Assembly: GCA_020860755.1 (NCBI GenBank) | Contig: JAJBTQ010000007.1 | Location: forward strand, 1-43,929 | DNA length: 43,929 nucleotides | Origin: Lachnospiraceae bacterium | GTDB taxonomy: Bacteria > Bacillota > Clostridia > Lachnospirales > Lachnospiraceae | Reading direction: 5' to 3' | Shown here: positions 17,082 to 25,204 of the stretch, piece by piece | Numbering within the stretch: the stretch's first letter is position 1 | How the letters are laid out: every line of letters begins with the position of its first letter | Position numbers and translations under genes: made by a program | Notes under the pieces: model-generated | What the model saw: the letters and a program-made list of their open reading frames with translations, nothing else | Told to the model about the DNA's origin: nothing | Databases searched by the model: none

Positions 17082-17278
17082 TATATTTATGATACAAGGG
17101 GACGATGACGCAGCACACATCGGCTGCTTGCAGGCAGATGTGTGTGACGGAAGAGTCCGATGTGAGTGCAACGAACATCGAGAAAACATAGTTTTCGAGA
17201 TGAGCGTTCGGAGCGTTGTATAGATTTGTAGGATTGCGGGAGTGCAAAGCACGGAGCAATCCGTAGTATCATAATATA
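17082..17278. repeat. Hairpin-rich element with terminal inverted repeats (MITE-like)
   Basis: The ends are inverted copies: TATATTTATGATAC (17082-17095) and GTATCATAATATA (17266-17278), differing by one base. The interior is a chain of stem-loops: CACACATC/GATGTGTG (17114-17144), CGATGT/ACATCG (17158-17180), CATC..GAAAAC/GTTTTC..GATG (17176-17202), and GGATTGC..GTGC/GCAC..GCAATCC (about 17231-17262). It has no credible coding capacity. This organisation is typical of non-autonomous mobile repeats or intergenic palindromic elements. The right end contains the final codons and stop of the neighbouring antiporter gene. Confidence 0.7.
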
Positions 17279-18222
17279 TCCCTCAAACAAATATATACAA
17301 TGTAAAGTCCATAGATAGCAAGCAGACTGATCCCGCCTCCCCGGCGCAATTCCTGCTTTCTCCAGACCAGTGCCATGATATAGAGCGAGACAGCAATGAC
17401 AAAGATCAGATCGATCAGGTTGTACCGTGTGATCACGATCGGACTGATCGCCGTCGCGATGCCGGCCACAAGGAGTACGTTAAAAATGTTGGAACCGATC
17501 ACATTGCCCAGCGCCATTTCTGCCTGGTTCTTCCTCGCGGCCACGATCGACGTGACCAGCTCCGGAAGTGAAGTCCCTATGGAGCAGATCGTCAATCCCA
17601 CGAGCGTCTCACTCATGCCGAAGGTGAGCGCGATCGTCTCAGCACAGTTGACGACCAGCTGGCCGCCGATCACGATAGCCGCAGCACCTCCCACAATGCT
17701 GAAGAAACAGGCAATATTTGACATCTCCTTGATCTCTTCTGTCTCAACCGCCTCTCCGGCACTCATGGCCTTCTTCGCCGAGCGGATCATCCAGACAAGG
17801 AACCCAACAAAAATCGCGAGAAGGATGATCCCTTCGATATGTCCGACCATCAGGCCGAGCGTGCCCATCACAAGAAGGACCACCTCCGCCAGGATGGAAA
17901 ACGGGAATTCGCGTTTTAACGTACTTTTTTTTATTACGAGAGGAGTAAACAGCGCGCAGGCGCCGCAGACCACCAGGAGGTTAAACGCGTTGGAGCCGAT
18001 CACGTTGCTGATCGCCATCCCGTTGCTTCCCCTTAAAGAGGCCGTGATCGTCACCGCACACTCCGGTGCGCTTGTTCCCATCGCCACAACGGTCATACCG
18101 ATGATAAAGCTGGGCACGTTAAGCTTATGGGCAAACGCTGCCGCGCCGTCGACAAAAAAATCCGCCCCCCATACCAGCGCAACAAATCCAACAACCAACA
18201 GGATAAACGATACCACAATCAC
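17269..18222 (-). CDS. CaCA-family cation antiporter (Ca2+/Na+-type; Mn2+ possible)
   Basis: This 317-aa membrane protein has about ten helices and the two alpha repeats of the Ca2+:cation antiporter superfamily: GMTVVAMGTSAPECAVT...NVIGSNAFN and VGLTICSIGTSLPELVTS...NVIGSNIFN, with the acidic ion-binding residues in GTSAPE and GTSLPE. The start is a GTG at 18222 with GGGAGGTG 7 nt upstream; an upstream ATG would lie in the riboswitch terminator. A yybP-ykoY riboswitch in its leader points to Mn2+ as a signal and perhaps a substrate. Its last two codons and stop lie in a repeat element. Confidence 0.9.
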   Translation of the reverse strand: MIVVSFILLVVGFVALVWGADFFVDGAAAFAHKLNVPSFIIGMTVVAMGTSAPECAVTITASLRGSNGMAISNVIGSNAFNLLVVCGACALFTPLVIKKSTLKREFPFSILAEVVLLVMGTLGLMVGHIEGIILLAIFVGFLVWMIRSAKKAMSAGEAVETEEIKEMSNIACFFSIVGGAAAIVIGGQLVVNCAETIALTFGMSETLVGLTICSIGTSLPELVTSIVAARKNQAEMALGNVIGSNIFNVLLVAGIATAISPIVITRYNLIDLIFVIAVSLYIMALVWRKQELRRGGGISLLAIYGLYIVYICLRDIL

Positions 18223-18240
18223 GGGAAACACCTCCCTTCC

Positions 18241-18364
18241 GGGAAAATAGAAAGACTCCTGTATGCGAAAGCTTCGCATACATGAGTCTCATTCTTTAAG
18301 ATTTGCCAGGCCTCCGGCCGAGATTGTTGACAAATCACACTCTCGCGCAAACTACTCCCTCATG
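18241..18364 (-). promoter_or_regulatory. yybP-ykoY (manganese) riboswitch with terminator platform
   Basis: The minus-strand leader carries hallmarks of the yybP-ykoY class: GAGGGAGTAG (about 18361..18352), then GTCAACA and the CGGCCGGAGGCCTGGCAAA block (about 18320..18302). Stem P1 pairs CATGAG (18364..18359) with CTCATG (18286..18281). The 3' half of P1 is also part of a long terminator hairpin (18289..18253, GACTC..GTATGCGAA / TTCGCATAC..GAGTC) followed by TTTCTATTTT. The two folds exclude each other, so metal binding should stabilise P1 and allow transcription of the antiporter. Confidence 0.85.
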
Positions 18365-18374
18365 AAGCCCTTAT

Positions 18375-18404
18375 ACTATACCCTATCTCCCTTTGGATTG
18401 TCAA
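18375..18404 (-). promoter_or_regulatory. Promoter of the riboswitch-antiporter unit
   Basis: Minus strand: TTGACA (18404..18399), 18-nt spacer, TATAGT (18380..18375), placing the start just before the aptamer. Confidence 0.8.
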
Positions 18405-18413
18405 TCCCGGGTA

Positions 18414-18442
18414 TTGACAAACATTTTTTAAGCCCATACAAT
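18414..18442 (+). promoter_or_regulatory. Promoter of tyrS
   Basis: TTGACA (18414-18419), 17-nt spacer, TACAAT (18437-18442). The leader to tyrS is only about 70 nt and shows no T-box features. Confidence 0.75.
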
Positions 18443-18518
18443 GACAGAAGTACGGGAAATACAGCGATATGCGCTTGTAAATAGAAGCATTTTTAAGCGG
18501 CAGGGAGGAGATCGATCT

Positions 18519-19745
18519 ATGAAAGTCTATGAAGAATTACAGGCCCGCGGCCTGATCGCCCAAATTACCAACGAGGAAGAGGTCCGGGAGCTGATCAACA
18601 ACGGAAAAGCCACGTTTTACATCGGCTTTGACCCGACAGCGGACAGCCTTCATGTGGGGCACTTTATGGCTCTCAGTCTGATGAAACGTCTCCAGATGGC
18701 CGGGAACCGGCCCATTGCCTTAATCGGCGGCGGAACAGCGATGGTCGGGGACCCGTCCGGGCGCACCGATATGCGTCAGATGATGACGCAGGAGACCATC
18801 GAGCACAACGGCGAATGTTTTAAAAAGCAGATGGCCCGTTTTGTCGATTTCTCCGACGGCAAAGCTCTTTTGATCAACAACGCGGAATGGCTGCTCGACT
18901 TAAACTATGTCAACCTGCTCCGCGAAGTCGGCACCTGTTTTTCCGTAAATACCATGCTCCGCGCAGAGTGTTACAAGCAGCGCATGGAGAAGGGCTTGAG
19001 CTTTCTCGAGTTCAATTATATGATCATGCAGAGCTACGACTTCTATGAGTTATACCAGAGATACGGCTGCAGCATGCAGTTCGGTGGGGACGACCAGTGG
19101 TCCAATATGCTGGGCGGGACAGAGTTGATCCGACGCAAGCTGGGCAAAAGCGCGTACGCCATGACCATTACCCTGCTCTTAAATTCCGAGGGCAAAAAGA
19201 TGGGCAAGACTCAGTCCGGCGCCGTGTGGCTTGATCCGAACAAAACATCTCCGTTCGATTTTTATCAGTACTGGAGAAACGTGGCGGATGACGATGTGCT
19301 GCGCTGTCTGCGCATGCTCACCTTCCTTCCCTTAGAACAGATCGATGAGATGGATTCCTGGGAGGGAAGCCAGTTAAACACCGCCAAGGAGATCCTTGCC
19401 TTTGAACTGACAAAACTGGTACACGGCGAGGAGGAGGCCACAAAGGCACAGGAGGGCGCCCGCGCGCTGTTTTCCAGGGGAAACGCAGTAGATATGCCCA
19501 CCACAGAAATTTCGGAAGCGGACCTTACGGATGGCAGGATCGATATTCTTGGTCTGCTGGTTGCCTCCGGTCTTTGCTCTTCAAGGGGAGACGCGCGGCG
19601 TAATGTACAGCAGGGCGGCGTATCGGTAAACGGCGAAAAAGTAACGGATATCGCTGCGTCTTATCTTCCGGAAGACATTCAGGCAGAAGACTTTGTGCTG
19701 CGCCGCGGCAAAAAGAACTACTGCAAGATCACATTTGAGGGATAA
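18519..19745 (+). CDS. tyrS: Tyrosine--tRNA ligase
   Basis: The 408-aa class I synthetase has HVGH at residues 45-48, KMGKT at 227-231 and a C-terminal S4 RNA-binding domain ([22 protein letters not shown]). I chose the ATG at 18519 because GGAGGAG stands about 8 nt upstream. It has its own promoter, divergent from the riboswitch unit. Regulation by a T-box, common for this gene in Firmicutes, is not seen. A 14-bp palindrome AAGGGATATCCCTT begins at its stop codon. Confidence 0.96.
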   Translation: MKVYEELQARGLIAQITNEEEVRELINNGKATFYIGFDPTADSLHVGHFMALSLMKRLQMAGNRPIALIGGGTAMVGDPSGRTDMRQMMTQETIEHNGECFKKQMARFVDFSDGKALLINNAEWLLDLNYVNLLREVGTCFSVNTMLRAECYKQRMEKGLSFLEFNYMIMQSYDFYELYQRYGCSMQFGGDDQWSNMLGGTELIRRKLGKSAYAMTITLLLNSEGKKMGKTQSGAVWLDPNKTSPFDFYQYWRNVADDDVLRCLRMLTFLPLEQIDEMDSWEGSQLNTAKEILAFELTKLVHGEEEATKAQEGARALFSRGNAVDMPTTEISEADLTDGRIDILGLLVASGLCSSRGDARRNVQQGGVSVNGEKVTDIAASYLPEDIQAEDFVLRRGKKNYCKITFEG

Positions 19746-20172
19746 GGGATATCCCTTCCCGTCTATATTGTCTGAATATTCCGACTATTTTGTTTTATCG
19801 TCTTTTTTTTCAGAAACCTATTGACAAGTGTCAGAAAGTATAGTAGGATGATATTACCAATTAAGAAGAGAACACGAACCAAATAGTGAAAATTTATTTC
19901 AGAGAAGACAAAGAGGGGTTCCGTAGAGTCGATTCTTAAAGAACGGAGGAAGGTCCAATGGGCTGAGATCTTTGAATCAAACCAATTTATGATTAGGAGG
20001 TATGGTCCAATGAAATAGTCATTGTTCTTCCGGTCAGATCCGACATGATGCAGTATCATTTTTTTAATCTCCAAGGGGAGTTGACATAGAGTGCTGGGTT
20101 GGGACGTCGGATAGCTTCTTAGCATAATAAAGAGAAAGAGAGGTTATAAAGTGAAGCTCAAAAATATTCATT
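19746..20172. other. AT-rich intergenic region of unknown content
   Basis: About 430 bp without a convincing gene and richer in A/T than its neighbours. It holds a TTGACA at 19821 with a weak TAGGAT 17 nt later (plus strand), and a near-perfect direct repeat GGAGGNNNGGTCCAATG (19945-19960 and 19996-20012). A small hairpin ATGAT-GCAGT-ATCAT is followed by seven T (about 20044-20066). Both repeat copies place a ribosome-site-like sequence before ATG with a stop one codon later. Together these could mark a small RNA or a decayed gene. A 120-codon minus-strand frame (19763-20125) has no recognisable product or ribosome site. Confidence 0.4.
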
Positions 20173-20211
20173 AAAAAGCCCATCTGAGAGGGAAAAGAAT
20201 CAGATGGGCTT
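20173..20211 (-). terminator. Terminator of the M20 amidohydrolase gene
   Basis: AAGCCCATCTGA/TCAGATGGGCTT 12-bp stem (20176-20187 and 20200-20211), with TTTTT on the minus strand. It may also stop plus-strand transcripts. Confidence 0.85.
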
Positions 20212-20230
20212 ATCGTTTGTCTTTTTTTAT

Positions 20231-21526
20231 CTATTTCAGAACATCCCGGACCACCCGGATCCAGATCTCACAGCTCTTTTCCAGCACCGTCTCATCGAAA
20301 TCAAAGCCGTCTTCATGGTGCTGTCCGCTCTCCGGACACCCAAACAGCATATATGCCGCCTGACCGCCGGATTCCTGTACCATACGCATGAACGATGTCG
20401 CGTCTTCGCTTGCACCGAATGCCTGATGCAGAACACAGTGTTCATACAGGCCGCATTCTTCGACGATCGAAAGGATCCGTTTGCTTAAGCTTTCATCGCT
20501 GTCGGCGCATTCTCCGCCTCTCTTAATCTTAAGCCGCAGCTCAACGCCGTATTCTTTTGCACACTCGTTTAAGATCCGCTCCGCCTCGCTTTGCATGTAG
20601 TCCTTTTTTTCATCGTCGGAGCCTCTTGTCTCCATCTGAAAACCCGCATGGGCCGGAATCGTGTTCCGTGCCTCCCCGGCCTGCATCACACCCACGTTTA
20701 GGCGAACCGTTCCCTCCTGCGGCTTTGGGATATCCTGCATTCGGACGACTGCCTTCGCCAATGCCAAAAGGGCATTCTTCCCCCGTTCGGGATGAGCTCC
20801 GGCGTGAGCGGAGACTCCTATAAACTCCCCGTCTGTCTCCGTCGTAGCCAGAAACTGCTGCGCCCCGGCCACAAAGGTGTCCGGACCGGTAAACCCGATG
20901 TGTCCGCTTAAAAAAACATCGACAGGGCCGAACTGCCAGTTTTCACAGTAGCTTCTTGCCCCGCGCACGCCCTCCTCAGCCGGCTGGAAGATGAAGATCA
21001 GGGTTCCGTTAAGCGCTTCGGACTCCTCCATCAGCCGCTCGGCACTCACAAGCCCGACAGCCGTATGTCCGTCATGACCGCATCCGTGAAAACTTCCCTC
21101 GTGGCAGGACAAAAAGCCCTGCTGCACCGGTACGCGCGCAGCATCCGTACTCTCCGTAAGCTTCAGGGCGTCCGTATCAAACCGGCACGCCACGACCGGG
21201 CCCGGCCTGCCGCTGTCATAGACTGCGATAACACCGCCCAGGCAGCCCATGCGGCTTTCCCACTTTTCCCAGAGAGCCTCTGCTTCACAGGAATACAGCT
21301 CTGCGCGGCATCTTTCTTTTGCCTTTTTGACTTCCTCTGTCGTCGGCGGGTCAATGACCCGCGCCGCCGGGACGATCTCCTCCCCGATGTAGACCATATA
21401 CCCGGCCCGCTCCAGCTGTTCCGCCAAGAGAATGCTCGTGCGAAACGTCAGCCAATTACACTCAGGATAGCGGTGAATGTCTCTCCGACAGCTTACCAGC
21501 CGTTGTCTTATACGCTCCTGTTCCAT
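20231..21526 (-). CDS. M20 family amidohydrolase, AbgA-like
   Basis: This 431-aa dinuclear zinc peptidase/deacylase closely resembles AbgA, the p-aminobenzoyl-glutamate hydrolase subunit A. It has CRRDIHRYPECNWLTFRTS at the N terminus, metal-binding HGCGHDGHTAVGL, FQPAEEGVRGAR, the dimerisation-domain motif AHAGAHPERGKNALLAL, VGVMQAGEARNTIPA, and a C-terminal HHEDGFDFDE. AbgA works with AbgB in E. coli, but no abgB or abgT is present here, so the substrate may be another N-acyl amino acid. The ATG at 21526 has AAGGGG 10 nt upstream. It follows the tRNA-Cys terminator by about 20 bp. Confidence 0.88.
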   Translation of the reverse strand: MEQERIRQRLVSCRRDIHRYPECNWLTFRTSILLAEQLERAGYMVYIGEEIVPAARVIDPPTTEEVKKAKERCRAELYSCEAEALWEKWESRMGCLGGVIAVYDSGRPGPVVACRFDTDALKLTESTDAARVPVQQGFLSCHEGSFHGCGHDGHTAVGLVSAERLMEESEALNGTLIFIFQPAEEGVRGARSYCENWQFGPVDVFLSGHIGFTGPDTFVAGAQQFLATTETDGEFIGVSAHAGAHPERGKNALLALAKAVVRMQDIPKPQEGTVRLNVGVMQAGEARNTIPAHAGFQMETRGSDDEKKDYMQSEAERILNECAKEYGVELRLKIKRGGECADSDESLSKRILSIVEECGLYEHCVLHQAFGASEDATSFMRMVQESGGQAAYMLFGCPESGQHHEDGFDFDETVLEKSCEIWIRVVRDVLK

Positions 21527-21544
21527 GTACGGAATCCCCTTTCT

Positions 21545-21573
21545 TTAAAAAAAGACCGCTTGCGCGGCCTTTT
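21545..21573 (-). terminator. Terminator downstream of tRNA-Cys
   Basis: Minus strand: AAAAGGCCGC-GCAA-GCGGTCTTTTTTT. It sits between tRNA-Cys and the amidohydrolase. Confidence 0.88.
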
Positions 21574-21578
21574 CCGAC

Positions 21579-21649
21579 AGGCGACAACCGGACTCGAACC
21601 GGTGATAGAGGTGTTGCAGACCTTTGCCTTACCACTTGGCTATGTCGCC
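21579..21649 (-). tRNA. tRNA-Cys (anticodon GCA)
   Basis: A 71-nt cloverleaf: acceptor GGCGACA (from 21649) with TGTCGCC, discriminator T at 21579, D arm GCCAAGTGGTAAGGC, anticodon loop CTGCAAC (GCA), and T arm ACCGG-TTCGAGT-CCGGT. The short D arm is typical of Cys. CCA is not encoded. Confidence 0.97.
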
Positions 21650-21692
21650 CCATGCTCCGGAGGGAAAAGCTTCTCCTTTGCTGACGGGGATT

Positions 21693-21721
21693 ATCGTACC
21701 ACACTTCCCCCCTATTTGCAA
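21693..21721 (-). promoter_or_regulatory. Promoter of tRNA-Cys
   Basis: Minus strand: TTGCAA (21721..21716), 17-nt spacer, TACGAT (21698..21693). The start would be about 35 nt before the tRNA 5' end. It is divergent from the MATE promoter. Confidence 0.65.
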
Positions 21722-21733
21722 GATGTTTTGCAT

Positions 21734-21762
21734 TTGACATCTCCGTGTTTTCGCGCTATACT
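21734..21762 (+). promoter_or_regulatory. Promoter of the MATE exporter gene
   Basis: TTGACA (21734-21739), 17-nt spacer, TATACT (21757-21762). About 77 nt of leader precede the GTG start. Confidence 0.8.
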
Positions 21763-21846
21763 GCCCAGTGTGGGAGCTTTTTACCCGCTATTTTTTATGG
21801 GATTTGTTCCCATCAATTTCATACGACGAAAAGGAGGTCGATTTTT

Positions 21847-23181
21847 GTGGAGATTCAGCTATGTGATCACTTCACATACAAGAAACTTCTACGCTTTGTT
21901 TTACCGTCCATCGTCATGATGACATTCACATCCGTATACGGTGTGGTGGACGGACTGTTTGTATCAAATTTTGTTGGAACTACGGCTTTTGCAGCCCTCA
22001 ACCTGGTAATGCCGATCCTTATGATCATCGGCGCGATCGGATTTATGATCGGTGCCGGCGGCACGGCACTCGTCGCTAAGACGCTTGGTGAAGGGAAAAA
22101 AGAGGAGGCAAACAAATATTTTTCCATGTTTGTATACGTCGTACTGTTCGGCGGGATCCTCTTAAGCCTGATGGGATTTTTGTTTGCGGAGCCCATCTCC
22201 CGCGCACTCGGCGCGGAGGGAGATATGTTGTACTACTGCATCCTCTATTGCAGGATCTGCTGTATCTCCATGCCGGCGTACATGCTGCAGAACGTATTCC
22301 AGAGCTTCTTCGTGACGGCAGAAAAGCCCAGGCTCGGACTCGAGATTTCCGTAATCACCGGAGTCACAAACATCCTGCTGGACTACCTGTTTATCGTACA
22401 GCTCGGCTGGGGTCTTGCCGGTGCTGCAGCCGCCACGGCAGTAGGTGAGTTTATCGGCGGTTTTGTGCCGTTTTTCTATTTTATAAGAAAAAAGAACGGC
22501 AGTCTGCTGCGACTGGGGGGATTCTTCTTCGACGGAGCACTCCTTAGGAAGGGCTGCACGAACGGTGTCTCAGAGCTGATGTCAAACATTTCGGCTTCTG
22601 TGATCACGATCCTTTACAACTATCAGCTGCTGCGCTATGCCGGCGAAAACGGCGTGGCAGCGTACGGCGTGATGATGTATTTAAGCTTTATCTTTGTATC
22701 TATCTTCATGGGATACTCCGTCGGAATGGCCCCCATTGTGGGGTACCACTATGGCTCCAAAGACCAGCCGGAGCTTAAAAATCTGTTTGCAAAGAGCCGG
22801 CGGCTGATCTTGATCACAGGGATCCTGCTGGCAGCGGCTGCAGAGATATTTGCACGTCCGCTGACCTCCATATTTGTTGGATACGATCCCCAGCTGTTTG
22901 ACATGACGTGCACCGGGATGCGGATCTTCTCCATCTCGTTTTTGATCTGCGGCTTTAACATTTTTGGTTCCGCGTTCTTTACCGCCTTAAACAACGGAGC
23001 GGTCTCCGCCATAATCTCATTTTTGCGGACGTTCGTCTTTCAGGTGGTGGCGATCGCGGTCCTGCCCCTGATCCTAGGTCTTATGGGGATATGGATGGGC
23101 GCCGTGGTGACGGAGCTTATGGCCTTGTTCGTGACAGGCGCTTTCTTCCTATCAAAGAGAAAGGTGTATGGATATCTATAG
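21847..23181 (+). CDS. MATE family efflux transporter (MepA/NorM-like)
   Basis: The 444-aa protein has twelve predicted membrane helices in two halves. The family signature near the start is LRFVLPSIVMMTFTSVYGVVDGLFVSNFVG, with the equivalent region in the second half (LMSNISASVITILYN...GVMMYLSFIFVSIFMGYSVGMAPIVGY). It is a Na+- or H+-coupled exporter of cationic drugs or metabolites. The start is a GTG at 21847 with a perfect AAGGAGGT 8 nt before it; an upstream ATG would lie inside the promoter spacer. It is monocistronic with its own terminator. The substrate cannot be told from sequence. Confidence 0.92.
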   Translation: MEIQLCDHFTYKKLLRFVLPSIVMMTFTSVYGVVDGLFVSNFVGTTAFAALNLVMPILMIIGAIGFMIGAGGTALVAKTLGEGKKEEANKYFSMFVYVVLFGGILLSLMGFLFAEPISRALGAEGDMLYYCILYCRICCISMPAYMLQNVFQSFFVTAEKPRLGLEISVITGVTNILLDYLFIVQLGWGLAGAAAATAVGEFIGGFVPFFYFIRKKNGSLLRLGGFFFDGALLRKGCTNGVSELMSNISASVITILYNYQLLRYAGENGVAAYGVMMYLSFIFVSIFMGYSVGMAPIVGYHYGSKDQPELKNLFAKSRRLILITGILLAAAAEIFARPLTSIFVGYDPQLFDMTCTGMRIFSISFLICGFNIFGSAFFTALNNGAVSAIISFLRTFVFQVVAIAVLPLILGLMGIWMGAVVTELMALFVTGAFFLSKRKVYGYL

Positions 23182-23194
23182 TATCAAATATAAA

Positions 23195-23227
23195 AATCAG
23201 CAGAGGACATTCCTCTGCTGATTTTTT
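23195..23227 (+). terminator. Terminator of the MATE gene
   Basis: AATCAGCAGAGGA-CAT-TCCTCTGCTGATT followed by TTTT (23195-23227). Confidence 0.9.
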
Positions 23228-23257
23228 CTTTGCATTTCATATTTTTCTCATCCCGGT

Positions 23258-25111
23258 TTAAAATCCGCGGAACCGGTCATATCGCTGATCCACAAGTTCA
23301 TCCGGCGTCTTTGACGCACAACCGGCAAAAAACTTCCTCATGTAATGATCTATAAGCTCCGCGATGCCCTGTAAGTTTTCCTCGGTAGCCGGCTCTTCCT
23401 CCGGAATGATCCGCTCGATCGTTCCGAGTTCGTAGAGATCCTCGGCCGTGATCTTCATGAGCCCGGCCGCCTCATTCGCTTTTTTGGAATCTTTCCACAG
23501 AATGGATGCGAATCCCTCCGGGGAAAGGATGGAATACGTGGCATTCTCCAGCATCCATACCTCATTGGCAACCGCCAGCGCAAGCGCGCCTCCGCTGCCT
23601 CCCTGCCCGGTCACGATGCTTAAGACCGGCACTTTTAAGGATGACATCTCAAACAGATTTTTTGCGATCGCCTCGCCCTGTCCGCGCTCCTCAGCCTCCA
23701 TTCCGGGATAGGCACCCGAAGTGTCAACAAAACAGACAATGGGACGCATGAATTTCTCCGCCTGTTTCATCAGGCGCAGCGCTTTGCGGTATCCCTCCGG
23801 AGACGGCATACCGAAGTTTCGCTCTATGCTCTCCTGGGAATCACGTCCCCGCTCCTGTCCGATCACCGTAACGGGCATGCCGTGGAAAGAGGCGATCCCG
23901 CCGATGACAGCGCCGTCATCTCCGTAGTAACGGTCTCCGTGAAATTCCTGAAAATCATCAAACAGAACATTTATATATTCCCGAGCAGTAGGCCGTCCGA
24001 CAGAACGGGATTCACGCACGACATCCCAAGCCATCTTTCGGCGCCGGTCGATCTGATCCAGCGTCTTTTGCTGCATTGTACCGGAAAACGGCGCCTTCCG
24101 GCTTTTTGGTACACTGTCCATTCCCGGTGACAGGCGGAAAGGCGCACCGGCAAAGAGGTTTGCTCCATTATTGTTGTCTTCCTCTTCGTCTCCCGCAGGC
24201 CATTCTTTCCAGCTGTGCTCCTCGTTGTGATACTCTAAAAGTCTGGCTAAGACCTCCTTTTGGTCACGCCGCTCTACGATCTGATCCACAAAGCCGTGCT
24301 CTTGTTGAAATTCCGCTCTCTGGAACCCCTCGGGCAGCTTCTGGTGGATCGTCTGTTCAATAACCCGCGGACCCGCAAACCCGATCAGTGCACCGGGCTC
24401 GGCGAGAATAATGTCGCCCAGCATGGCAAAACTGGCCGTCACGCCTCCGGTCGTCGGCTCCGGCAGAAAACTAATGAAGAGAAGTCCGGCCTCGGAATGA
24501 CGTTTTAAAGCGGCAGCAGTCTTGGCCATCTGCATCAGCGATATCATCCCCTCCTGCATTCTGGCTCCACCGGAGGAAGCATATATGATCACAGGCAGGC
24601 GCTCCTCGGTAGCGCGCTCCACTGCCCGGGCGATCTTTTCTCCCATATTGTGGCCCATACTGCTCATCAGATACCGGTTGTCACAGACGGCAAACACAGT
24701 TTCATGGCCGTAGATCTTGCCACAGCCCGTGACCACGGCCTCATTGAGCTTTGTCTGTTCCCGAACTTCCGCGACCTTTGCCGGGTAGTCCGGAAAATCG
24801 AGCGGATCCTGAATCGGCATGTCTGCATCCCACTCCTCGAACGATCCCTCATCCAGGATCATCTCGACCCGGCGGTAGGCGTGTACCCGGTAATATCCGT
24901 CGCATTTCGGGCAGACATAGTAGTTTGCCTTGACAACACGCCCCAGAATAGGAGCGCCGCAGCGCTTACAGGGCCTCTCCTTGTTTTTCTCCTTCGCGCT
25001 CGGAGGGAGCACGTCTTTTGTATCCTCTTTCTTCTCAGGCGTGTTTTCCTTGTCCCTGTCGCGGACCGCGTTTATGATATCTCCTATTTTCGCTCTGCTT
25101 TCTTCAAACAT
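23258..25111 (-). CDS. accDA: Acetyl-CoA carboxylase carboxyltransferase, beta-alpha fusion (AccD-AccA)
   Basis: The 617-aa protein joins AccD and AccA in one chain. The AccD half (to about residue 320) begins with a zinc ribbon (C48, C51, C67, C70) and carries the crotonase-fold motifs [10 protein letters not shown] and [15 protein letters not shown]. After a low-complexity acidic/Asn linker (about 320-345), the AccA half shows [39 protein letters not shown] and [12 protein letters not shown]. It transfers CO2 from carboxybiotin to acetyl-CoA, giving malonyl-CoA. In most bacteria these are two genes. It stands alone, without accB/accC or fab genes, behind a promoter with a palindromic operator. 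Confidence 0.95.
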   Translation of the reverse strand: MFEESRAKIGDIINAVRDRDKENTPEKKEDTKDVLPPSAKEKNKERPCKRCGAPILGRVVKANYYVCPKCDGYYRVHAYRRVEMILDEGSFEEWDADMPIQDPLDFPDYPAKVAEVREQTKLNEAVVTGCGKIYGHETVFAVCDNRYLMSSMGHNMGEKIARAVERATEERLPVIIYASSGGARMQEGMISLMQMAKTAAALKRHSEAGLLFISFLPEPTTGGVTASFAMLGDIILAEPGALIGFAGPRVIEQTIHQKLPEGFQRAEFQQEHGFVDQIVERRDQKEVLARLLEYHNEEHSWKEWPAGDEEEDNNNGANLFAGAPFRLSPGMDSVPKSRKAPFSGTMQQKTLDQIDRRRKMAWDVVRESRSVGRPTAREYINVLFDDFQEFHGDRYYGDDGAVIGGIASFHGMPVTVIGQERGRDSQESIERNFGMPSPEGYRKALRLMKQAEKFMRPIVCFVDTSGAYPGMEAEERGQGEAIAKNLFEMSSLKVPVLSIVTGQGGSGGALALAVANEVWMLENATYSILSPEGFASILWKDSKKANEAAGLMKITAEDLYELGTIERIIPEEEPATEENLQGIAELIDHYMRKFFAGCASKTPDELVDQRYDRFRGF

Positions 25112-25128
25112 GTCTCATCCTCGGTTTT

Positions 25129-25147
25129 TAGTTTGAAATTCAAACTA
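25129..25147 (-). promoter_or_regulatory. Perfect palindrome, probable fatty-acid-repressor operator
   Basis: TAGTTTGAAATTCAAACTA is a perfect 9-1-9 palindrome just downstream of the predicted accDA start site. Its TTTGA..TCAAA core is like that of FabT/FabR-type MarR repressors of fatty acid synthesis. The assignment to this family is inference from the motif and the target gene. Confidence 0.65.
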
Positions 25148-25159
25148 TTTGGTACTCAA

Positions 25160-25188
25160 ATCATAGCGAATTTCAGTCCGTTTGTCAA
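25160..25188 (-). promoter_or_regulatory. Promoter of accDA
   Basis: Minus strand: TTGACA (25188..25183), 17-nt spacer, TATGAT (25165..25160). The start at about 25153 abuts the palindrome. Confidence 0.85.
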
Positions 25189-25204
25189 GGTAAACGGGCA
25201 TCTT

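Noticed and set aside
17037-17290. Several short minus-strand frames
   Set aside because: They fall in the hairpin-rich inverted-repeat element; their sequence reflects the repeat and none has a ribosome site.
18420-18518. T-box leader for tyrS
   Set aside because: The leader is only about 70 nt and lacks the T-box sequence and antiterminator structure.
19763-20125. 120-codon minus-strand frame
   Set aside because: It is AT-rich, without a ribosome site or known domain, and contains hairpins and plus-strand signals; kept only as part of the unknown intergenic region.
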